Source of the DNA: Chloranthus sessilifolius
Lineage: Eukaryota > Streptophyta > Magnoliopsida > Chloranthales > Chloranthaceae
DNA: 64,000 bases
Direction of reading: 5' to 3'
Assembly (NCBI GenBank): GCA_021018995.1
Contig: CM037595.1
Coordinates: forward strand, 89,732,991 to 89,796,990
Numbering within the stretch: position 1 is the stretch's first letter; each line of letters begins with the position of its first letter. The notes beneath the pieces were generated by a model. The model was not told where the DNA came from and did not search any database. It was given only the letters and a program-made list of their open reading frames with translations. This document shows positions 55,874-64,000 of the stretch, in pieces. A program made the translations under genes and the position numbers.

Positions 55874-58312
55874 TGTGATAACGACTTTTCCAATCCTCGG
55901 TATAGAAAGGCGGTTCGCCAACCTATCGAATAAACGATAAGCGGACAAACAAGGCACATATCAGAGTAAAGCGCAATAAATATCCATAGCTAAAATAAAT
56001 GCGAAAGCAATTAAAAGTAAAGAACCACCGACGATGGCCGACCATCATCGAAACATGGCTCATAACAGAAATCAACGTCAAATATAAAACTATGGTATCC
56101 AACTAAAATGGGCCCACAAATTCAAGTCTAAGTCTTACCACAGATAACAAAATCAAGAAGTTCTATATCGAAAAACTCCTCGAGGAACCTCAAGCTCTTC
56201 CTCGAAGCGTAGTTGGATCACCTCACACACGAATAGCCACGCCAATTCTCGAACACATGACGATATAGTCGGAGTGAGCTAACCAACAAAGCTCGATGAA
56301 GAAAGACATCTGGCATTTTACTTTAACTAACATGCTTTCAAAACTAATATCGAAATATAGCTTGTCAAACATATTAGCAGATTATAAACTGAAGTTAGGT
56401 GCGGAAATCATATGTAAGATTTTTTTCTAAATGTGTGAAACAGATTTCAAGAATGTATGCGTGTTTGTTGTCTTAGTTTCTCTAACTTCTATATGCAAAG
56501 TTCAGTAATTCATGACTTAATCCTCAACTTAAAATACCTCCCGAGTAAACTATATCTCGAGAGCAGGAATATAGCCGATGGGAACCTACCTACCATCGTC
56601 GTTCATGAACCCATTTTCAGGATGCAACAAGCCCCTGCGTAATGAGGGAAACTTGTGCCAGAAAGTTGTTCAGAAATTTTTGAGGGGTCGTTCAGGTCAA
56701 TCATAAAACAAATGCAGATACTAATATAATCAGATGGAAGTCTCTTATACATAGTTCAGGTTCTTGATTTCAGATCTTCAGAGCTTAAGCGTATTCGTTT
56801 CGTGGATTCGTAGATTTAGATTTTTAGTCATTCATATCAATTTCAATCTACAGATGTGATTTCAATGGCATATGCAAGTTCAAAGATTTTAATTTAAAAT
56901 ATCCATGCGAATTAAAATAAAATACTGTAAAGATGAGATTCTCCTACCTAAAACTCGGAGTTATGCGAAGTCAAGCAAGGTCCTATTGATGGCCTCTCGC
57001 CCTCAATCTACATCACAATATATGTTCATGTATTAAGATAAACTCTAATTACTAATAATATAGACCTATTTAAGCGTTTCCTCAAAAACAAGTCAAAACA
57101 GGCAAGTTGCGCCAATCCTAGAATTTGACGTAACATTCTCATATTTTTTTGACTATCAAGACGATTGATTCATATGTTGGTCAAAACATGAAAGTTGTAG
57201 AGTTTTATATTAGATTTCCAACGCAAAAAGAATCGTCTCAATCGGAGTTCGAGATAAAAAGTTATAACTAAAATACTAAGGCAATGCCGGAGTTCGGTGA
57301 TACCTCGCTCGAGCGATGATAATAGCTCGCTCAAGCGATTTGACGTAACATTCTCATATTTTTTTGACCATCAAGACGATTGATTCATGAGTTGGTCAAA
57401 ACATGAAAGTTGTAGCTTTTTCTATTAGCTTTCCAACGCAAAACGAATCGTCTTAATCGGAGTTTGGGATAAAACGTTATGACTAAACGACTAAGGTAAT
57501 GTCGGAGTTCGGTGATACCTCGCTCGAGCGATGATAATAGCTCGCTCGAGCGATTTGACGTAACATTCTCATATTTTTTTAACCATCAATACGATTGATT
57601 CATGAGTTGGTCAAAATATGAAAGTTGTAGCTTTTTCTGTTAGCTTTTCAACGCAAAAAGAATCGTCTTAATCAGAGTTCGGAATAAAAAGTTATGACTA
57701 AAATACTAAGGCAATGTCGGAGTTCGGTGATACCTTGCTCGAGCGATGATAAAAACCGACGGGTTTCCTCAACGATTCGCGCCGCGATCGATCCCACGAG
57801 TTCACAGAGACAACTCCAACACGCCACCAATGATCTCAACCTCTCCTAATAGCCAACTACGAATCCAAGGTTGATTCAAGTTCTTTCTAAGGTTTAAGTG
57901 TTTTCAACAAAGAAGGTTCTAGAGAAGGAGGTTTTCTAAACCGATCTCCTACGATGATTGAAGAAGAGAGAAGAAGGAGTTTCACACGGTTGAGTAACTA
58001 TCCTCTCTTAACAAAACCTAGTATAATACGGGAATGCAATTCCTTCTTATAATAGGATTGCTCACAAAGTAAAACACACACACACATCTTATGTATTATA
58101 CACTTCTAATTTTAAAACTCAAGTCCGGTGTTGAGCGGCTACACCGAGGTCAGTGCACAATTTTCGCACGAGGGTCCAAATGGGCTCTAAATTAAAATCT
58201 GTCCGCACAATCACATCTAGATAAAAATCCAAAACAAATGGTGACGTCGGTTGCCGAGCCGAGTACACACACAGGGTCAGTCTAACTCGGGTTCAAAATA
58301 CGGGTCTTTACA
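55874..58312 (-). repeat. Element C 5' LTR
   Basis: 2,439 bp matching 47909-50359. From about 56480 to 58312 the two LTRs are nearly identical. From 55874 to 56480 this copy shows many small deletions and substitutions, continuing the pattern of adjacent gag-pol. Confidence 0.93.
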
Positions 58313-59813
58313 ATATATCCATAGAACGTAAATTTAAATGCCTTAATCATTATGTTATAAATAAATTGAGTCACACATATAAACCGACGAAGTAGATTTC
58401 TCATTGATATTAAACTTAAACATTCCATAAGAAACATATCCCTTGCCTACAAGCATTCCTTTCTTAGAAAGTATAATGGAATCGAATTCGATCATAATTT
58501 TGAGTACATATTTATTTAGAATACATGCCGATACAAGATTTTTTCGGATTTCAGGAATATAAACTACATCATTTTGGATAACAGATTTTTCCGAAGTAAA
58601 GTTTAGAACAACTTTGCAGTGGCCTACCACTTTGGCAGTAGTAAAATTTCTCATAAACAATTCATGTCCATCATGAGCCTTCTCATAGGATATAAAATTA
58701 TTCCTATCAGAGGTCACATGCTTAGTAGCTCCAGAATCGAGCCACCATTCATTTCCACCATCTACTATATTAACTTCGGAGATCACCGCAATGAGATCTT
58801 CTTCACCCACAATATTTACCTAATTTTTATTCTTCAAGAATTCTCAGCAATCACGTTTGAAATGATCGGGTTTCTTGTAATAAAAATAAGTACCATTCTT
58901 TGCCTTTTCCTTGTATTGTCCTCTCTAGAAATTCTTCTTATTCAGCTTAAGTTTGAAGTTCTTTCCTTCGTTCTTCTTATTCGATATGGATACATCTTCA
59001 ACAATGTAAGCATTGGAGACAAGTTCGATTTTCTCTTCCTCCTTGTCACATAGACGAGCCTCTTCTTCTATGCGAAGATGAGTCAAGAGTTTCTCCATAG
59101 TATGATCTTTTTCGTATATTTCAAACTCTTACGGTAATCTTTTCATCATAACGGTAATTTTTAAATAATCGCGGAGACTTGAAAACCTTCATCTATTGTG
59201 TTTCCTTCCGCCACAAGATTATTGAAAATAATCTGCATCTAGTGCACTTGCTATAAAATAGGTTAGAATCATATAGCTTAAAATTAAATAACTCACTTAT
59301 TAAGTATGTGCGCACGTTAGCTTCTTCTACTTTGTACTTCCGTTCAAGAGCCTTCCATATCTCCTTTAATTGCAGTTTTGTAAATTTGATAAACATCAAA
59401 AAGAAAATCGGTAAGAGCGATGAGAATATAGCCTTTGCATGTGTAATTATCGCTTTTCCATTTCATACGAATTCTACCTTCTTCAAGTATTTCATCTTCA
59501 TGTTCCGATGGTGGTGAGTCCATAGTGAGAACGTATGCGACTTTTAAGGTTGTGAGTAGGAAATGTACTTTTGATTGTCATTATTTGAAATTTGTGCTAT
59601 TAAAGCATTCGAGTTTCGTGATCTTCGTGTTGGAGAGTTCTATCATCTTTTGTGTCATAAAATATTATTTAAAAATTGTTAGAGAGTTGCACAAAAATTG
59701 ATAGAAAAATGATCAGAAAATTAGCTTCAAGGCACGATTAGATCGTTGTCTTTAAGACAATATTTGCCCCCTATATGCAACGGGATTATGGCAAATTCAC
59801 CTTTAAGATACAA
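58313..59813 (-). pseudogene. Copia gag and protease (minus strand)
   Basis: Gag near 59520-59050 has LQLKEIWKALERKYKVEEAN, the copia gag helix region, and a degraded zinc knuckle (YFYYKKPDHFKRDC, first Cys pair lost) near 58830-58880. The protease (58810-58355) has the copia active-site motif WWLDSGATKHVTSD and continues VVYIPEIRKNLVSACIL. The sequence next to the LTR (59780-59813) holds TTGTATCTTAAAGG, probably a non-standard primer-binding region. Interrupted by element C at 58312; the remaining domains resume at 47908. Confidence 0.85.
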
Positions 59814-60736
59814 TGAAGCACCGATCTGTCACACACTACGTTGCACTGTAGTGTGCGACCCAACGAAACGAAGAGACAAAATACTCTGGTTGGCACACGA
59901 ATTCTAAGAGCTCAGATGTACGATTCGAAATTGCAAGTGATTGGAATCCCTCCTCTAGCATCTATTTATAGCTTTTGGAGCCTCTTTTCAAGGGCGATTG
60001 TGCCTGTCGGTTGCTTGCAATCGAGGGCCCTGATCGATCCGATCAATGATTGCAAAGATCCAACGATCACAATTGAATAGTTACAATTTTTTGTGTTTCA
60101 ACAGTCATTAACTGACATGTCCGAATCCGACTGTTTCCATGAACGGTCGGGAACTACCATGGGCACACATGCGTTGCACGTGCTCAGTCAACAAGTCAAC
60201 CGATTGCCACATGCGATGCACATGTGTGGAGCCAATCCGTGCCCAGTCAATAAGTCAACCGATTGGACCATCTCAGATAAAATAGGAAAGGCTCCTCAAG
60301 CACCTTGCGACTATGCGGTCGTGTGAAGTGCAAAGTGCGCTTGAAAAGCGTCAATTGTGTCATTCGCACATCACACACACACGCATGCACAGCGGTGAAC
60401 CGCCGCTATGAGCTATGTTTTCTCATCAAGCCAAACAATATGGAAGGTATGTTTTTATGTATAAGCCATAAATATTTCTTGTAAAATAGTGAGGTGAGAC
60501 AAAACATTTGTAACACTTTTAAATTTATGGTGGAAAAAGTTTCTCTCCAATATTAATTCAAAATTCAAGTCATTTTGACTTGAAGGTTGAAGGTTCAAGT
60601 ATTGACAGCATCTTTTATTCATGAAACCAATAAATATAAGGAACCATTTAAAGATAAACAAACTAATAAATAAACTAATAAATAAATATTATTAAATTAA
60701 TAATAATAAATATTTTTATTTGTTAAATATCCAACA
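59814..60736 (-). repeat. Copia 5' LTR
   Basis: 923 bp. On the minus strand TGTTGGATATTTAAC to GATCGGTGCTTCA. Matches 20293-21204 along its length. Open frames inside it on the + strand are repeat artefacts. Confidence 0.88.
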
Positions 60737-61738
60737 AAATAGACTTGTAAGAAAATAATCAAGTTATCACTTTTTCTCTGGACTGTATTTTCAGGAAGCA
60801 AGTTTACTACGTTTTTTGGTTGATATGCAGGGTAAAACTTTAATGTTGATGATCGACATGTAAAACTTTAATGTTTCTCAATGGTGATATCTAAGCACTC
60901 CTGGAAGATTTCAGGGTAAAATTAGGTTTTCTGATTCCTATTTGTGCTCCTCATATGATGGGTTTTCTCTGATAGCCTCTTACAACTTTTTTTATTTTAA
61001 TTTTATTTATTTATTTTTATAGTTTAGAGATGATCTGATGACTATGCTTATTGCTGGACAACAGCTGCAGTTCTTACCTGGGTTATTTTTCTACTTGCCC
61101 AAGTATGTATTTCCATGACTAATATTTAGAAATTGCCCAATTAATTTCATATAGATTCATATAGATGCACTGTCCTTGTTTTAATGGCAGACATTTTTTC
61201 ACAAATTGAGCTTCATTCTAAAACTTATTGTGAGCTGTTATAATGCAGAACCCCTCCAAAATGAAAAAGGCCCAAGGAGAGATTGATACTGGTCATAAAG
61301 TCTATTCTGTTTCGAAAACTTGCACTGAAAAGTTTCAACTAATATCAAACAATTGATTGATAAAGGATACACCATTTTTTTCAGAATAATATAATATCAA
61401 TAATAATCTATCAATTTGATATAATTTTGGTAATGGTCTTTTTGTATTTTTCTAAAATTTGTTGAAATATTGAAACATTTGATGATATAGGTTGTCTCAA
61501 ATAAGAATATTTCATGGTAACATGCTTAGTTTGTTATTTATGAAACTAATTACTTTTTATTTAAGGGATTTTGAAGTGCTTAATTGAGGGTTCTAGTTAG
61601 TTACTTTTGATTTAAGGGATTTTGAAGTGCTTAATTGAGGGTTCTTGTGAGCAAATGCATTTTCGTTTCTGTTCTTCTATCATCTTGACTCATTAACATT
61701 TTAGTGTGCTTGATTTCTTATTGTTGTTTGCATTTTCA
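60737..61738 (+). other. Intron-like DNA upstream of the chaperonin fragment
   Basis: AT-rich, with TTTTCAG|G-type acceptors near 60795 and 61738 but no earlier chaperonin exon recognisable. It includes a tandem duplication at 61550-61652. Confidence 0.5.
61550..61652. repeat. Tandem duplication, 2 x ~52 bp
   Basis: Two copies of ATTTAAGGGATTTTGAAGTG...GAGGGTTCT side by side. Non-coding. Confidence 0.85.
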
Positions 61739-62036
61739 GGTACGGTTGCAGCTTGGTGTGGCAAGTAAGGTGACCATTACCAAGGACACCACCACCATTA
61801 TAGCTGATGCAACAACTAAAGACGAGATTCGGGCTAGAATTGCACATAGAAAGAAAGAGCTGGTTGAGATCGACTCTGTTTACGATTTCAAGAAGCCGGC
61901 TGAGAGAATCGCTAAGCTTTCTAGTAGAGTTGTCGTTATAAAGGTTGGGGCCACAACGGAGACGGAACTCGAGGATTGCAAGCTTCAGATTCAAAATGCT
62001 ACTTTTGTTGCCATAGAAGAGAGGATTGATTCATGA
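61739..62036 (+). pseudogene. CPN60A: Plastid chaperonin-60 alpha exon fragment
   Basis: After the acceptor GCATTTTCAG, the frame reads [20 protein letters not shown], then [44 protein letters not shown] and [10 protein letters not shown], clearly the apical-to-intermediate region of the plastid Cpn60 alpha subunit (Rubisco-binding protein), which folds proteins in the chloroplast stroma. The family's GGVAVIKVG has become SRVVVIKVG, residues before NATF are deleted, and the frame ends in TGA where the invariant GIVPGGG should begin. No other exons are nearby. It is a dispersed gene fragment with its intron edge, not a processed copy. The copia element lies immediately to its left. Confidence 0.88.
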
Positions 62037-62349
62037 AATAAATTTGATTTGAGTTCTTTCAATGCAATGTCCAATGAAAGGGTAAAAAAAATCATATGGC
62101 TGTAAAACTGAAAAACAACAGAGAAGGCTTAGGACAAAGGACTCATTGCTCTTTGAGATTGTCCAACGAAAAAGCAGGCATTTATACATTGTTACAAAGT
62201 AAAACTATTTTTATTTATTGATGTGTAGTTACTAACAATTGGTGAGTTATAAGGAAATTCATCAAGTGGTGTGCGCCAATAAAATATTGGTGTGCGCGTA
62301 GCATCCCTATATTGGCAAGTAGTACTTGAATATGTTAGAAGGCAATTTA
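62037..62349. other. Intergenic, no gene recognised
   Basis: AT-rich flank of the chaperonin fragment. A small inverted repeat around GTGTGCGCCAATAAAATATTGGTGTGCGC lies near 62268-62296. Confidence 0.5.
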
Positions 62350-62649
62350 CCACATTAAAAAAATTACATAAAAATGGTCGGCGTAAATTTTTTTTTTATT
62401 AAAATATAGTATTTTTTTTTTTAATTTGTATAAAATAATGACTACCCAAATTAGTCGTTTTTTTTTCTATGACTGTTAAGAGCACTCATTGTTGAAGTTC
62501 ATAAATGACTGTCGTGTACAGTAGTACTATTTTTTTTACAACTAGTTAAGGCAGTCGTTTTTTTTAAAAAAACAACTGTCAAGGATAGTCATTTTTTCGA
62601 AAAAATTAATTGTTTAAGGCAGTCGTTTTTTTGGTTTTCTCACGTAGTG
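62350..62649. mobile_element. CACTA-like MITE, right end
   Basis: Ends GGTTTTCTCACGTAGTG at 62649, whose reverse complement starts CACTACGTGAG, a CACTA-type terminus. Internal repeats of GGCAGTCGTTTTTT and its inverse AACAACTGTC fit a non-autonomous element. The left terminus is not identified. Confidence 0.5.
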
Positions 62650-62739
62650 GGCAAGGCAAGTCAAGAATTATAAATATATGTACGATAAAAACAAACAATC
62701 ATTATACATGTATGATTTTCGATTTTAAATAGGATCCCA

Positions 62740-63671
62740 TCATGTCATGTCACGACACAGACCAAGCACGAGCCACCTCGATGAGTAGGGGCTACGGCTA
62801 ATCGTGAATAATTTTCATGGGCGACGATGGACAAGATCCCCATCGGTGTAATAATTACTTTAGTTTTTTGCACCTATGTGTGCGAAAATTACCTTAAGTA
62901 TTTAAGTCATGCAAGAAATACAAGACATGTATTACTGATATTAGTCAATTTCTCACGGGTATGTTTCACGAAATATGAAGGCACTCTAATTTTATAATAA
63001 ATAAATTATGTGTAGAATTTTGGACACATAACCTTTGAAGATCTTTATCTCATAATCATAAAATTTGCTAGGTTTCCCATATCTTAAGATATATCTATCT
63101 CTAAATTATCGTCACATTGATTCGATAGATGTTGTGCATACTAGTTAATTAAATGTTTCAAGTCCTGCATGAAGGGTAATTAACTCCTCCCTACTAAGCA
63201 CCGGGAAATTTTTTGCTCACCCCGACACTATATGTTGCAGGTACAAACGTTGACAAGGATCTTGAGTTAGAAGATCCCGATTTCATGCATGAAGACGAGA
63301 AAGATCTCCCACCTGAAGAATTTTATCCTTACTGGGAATTCTTTGATTAAGACTTGATACGACTCAATAAATTTTCGTTAGAATATTTATTCATTGCTTT
63401 TCACGTTTATTAATATAAGTACCACTGTTTGTGTGACGTACGACCGTCATCGGTGGTATTTTTGGATTAATATTTTCATTTATGGATGTTAAAATTATTT
63501 ATTTCAGTTTAATAAATAACTTGATTAATATTTTTATAATATTATTTTTTAAAACAAAAATGGCTCATATTTTCTCAAATAATTTATCATCATATTAGGA
63601 TTTAAGCATTGCTGCTTATGACACGAATGTTAATGGCACGGATTTTCATGTAGAAAATTTGGGTCGTTACA
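62740..63671 (+). mobile_element. LTR fragment, family E
   Basis: Contains the ordered marks of the Tekay-like LTRs: CGACGATGG...CCCATCGG hairpin (62821-62845), TGCTCACCC, acceptor TGTTGCAG at 63240, acidic exon (63241-63350), ACCACTG...CGGTGGT hairpin (63420-63458), ATGGCACGGATTTTC, and terminus GGGTCGTTACA at 63671. The 5' part is missing, so the start is approximate. Confidence 0.7.
63241..63350 (+). CDS. Acidic mini-exon in LTR E
   Basis: After TGTTGCAG, GT then codons for TNVDKDLELEDPDFMHEDEK, DLPPEEFYP, a short extension YWEFFD and TAA. Same phase and pattern (DPDF, PPEEFYP) as the exons in LTR A, B and C although the surrounding DNA is strongly diverged. No start codon in the right place; needs an upstream exon. 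Confidence 0.45.
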
Positions 63672-63672
63672 T

Positions 63673-63719
63673 GGGCTCTTGGCACAGTTCAACTTGACAG
63701 GTTCACATGGTAAAAGACG
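63673..63719 (-). pseudogene. FRO exon 5 fragment
   Basis: 47 bp matching 10471-10517 (end of FRO exon 5 plus strand GGGCTCTTGG...GGTAAAAGACG) with five mismatches. It abuts LTR E on the left and the duplicated FRO downstream flank on the right. It is far too short to function. Confidence 0.85.
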
Positions 63720-64000
63720 AACCTGTATGCATAATTTTTTTTAGAAGTATGATTGAAAATCGATTGATTATGGATTTGATACTTTAATGATAAGCACATA
63801 AATGTGAAGTATTACATCTAAGATGTAAGTAAGAAATTTAAAGGTAGGCCATTTACCTTCTATTTTCCCTTTTCGTTTAAAGAGAGTACGTGCAAAAATT
63901 ATTTTCATGCATTATAATTTATTGGGACTTGGGGACGCCTAAGTCAAATAATTTCAAACACTTAATTTTTATCATGGATGATTAACTTAGCATGTAAATA
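63720..64000. repeat. Copy of the FRO downstream flank, running off the window
   Basis: Matches 7551-7818 in the same orientation. In the first locus this flank leads after about 1.3 kb into the FRO stop codon. Confidence 0.85.

Larger units (their letters stand above)
47909..58312 (-). mobile_element. Full-length Tekay-like gypsy element C, TSD ATATA
   Basis: 10,404 bp inserted in copia pol, flanked by ATATA (47904-47908, 58313-58317). LTRs 47909-50359 (3') and 55874-58312 (5'). Internal, on the minus strand: primer-binding site, gag, intron, protease, RT, RNase H, integrase, polypurine tract. No extra ORF: only about 600 bp separate integrase from the 3' LTR. The stretch about 52.4-56.5 kb is full of tiny indels compared with its sister LTR and with elements A and B. 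Confidence 0.95.
20293..60736 (-). mobile_element. Ty1/copia element split by nested gypsy insertions
   Basis: LTRs at 20293-21204 (3' LTR, minus orientation) and 59814-60736 (5' LTR) share the same sequence. Internal copia pieces in the correct order on the minus strand are gag and protease (59520-58313), integrase and RT (47908-46254) and the 3' end with polypurine tract (21536-21205). Between them sit gypsy elements C (47909-58312) and A (21537-46253, itself containing B). So the copia element is the oldest layer. RT C-terminal and RNase H sequence is missing at the A junction, which points to a deletion there. Confidence 0.85.

Overview
This is nuclear DNA from a flowering plant. The evidence is an intron-rich ferric-chelate reductase (FRO) gene, a fragment of a plastid chaperonin-60 alpha gene, and a dense load of plant-type LTR retrotransposons (Ty3/gypsy of Tekay/Del chromovirus type with ~2.4 kb LTRs, and Ty1/copia), a LINE and several MITEs. 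The species cannot be named from the sequence. Only one host gene, the FRO gene, looks complete.

Layout. 1-3.1 kb: decayed Ty3/gypsy element (gag, protease, RT scraps, one LTR). 3.1-9.1 kb: intergenic DNA with a foldback element, a Mutator-like MITE carrying a TA/TTA microsatellite, a 5'-truncated LINE with target-site duplication, and a segment duplicated at the right window edge. 9.1-13.3 kb, minus strand: FRO gene, 8 exons, 716 codons, all splice sites readable. 14.3-16.7 kb: a 2.44 kb solo LTR (family D) with perfect TTACG duplication about 1 kb upstream of the FRO start. 16.8-20.3 kb: LTR scraps and AACCGAAC-rich repeats.

20.3-60.7 kb is one nested structure. A minus-strand Ty1/copia element (LTRs 20293-21204 and 59814-60736) was hit by gypsy element A (+, 21537-46253) and gypsy element C (-, 47909-58312, TSD ATATA). 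Element A was then hit inside its RT by gypsy element B (+, 25989-38741, TSD TGTCG). 60.7-64 kb: chaperonin fragment with flanking intron-like DNA, a CACTA-like MITE end, a truncated LTR (family E), then a 47-bp piece of FRO exon 5 joined to a copy of the DNA that lies downstream of FRO. This points to a tandem FRO duplication continuing past the window.

The most unusual signals are in the Tekay-like elements. (1) A GT-AG intron sits between gag and protease; removing it restores a gag-pro reading frame, while retaining it ends gag. (2) Elements A and B carry an extra ORF after pol, each preceded by an array of palindromes of the same type as the array in that element's own LTRs (TCGA-N4-TCGA in A, TCGA-N3-TCGA in B). 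(3) LTRs of several diverged families share a 3' splice site followed by a short acidic exon in a constant phase, plus hairpins at fixed positions around it. (4) Element B has a second, 82-bp intron inside integrase. Together these suggest LTR elements using splicing and possibly a self-encoded DNA-binding regulator; that is inference, with tests listed in the findings.
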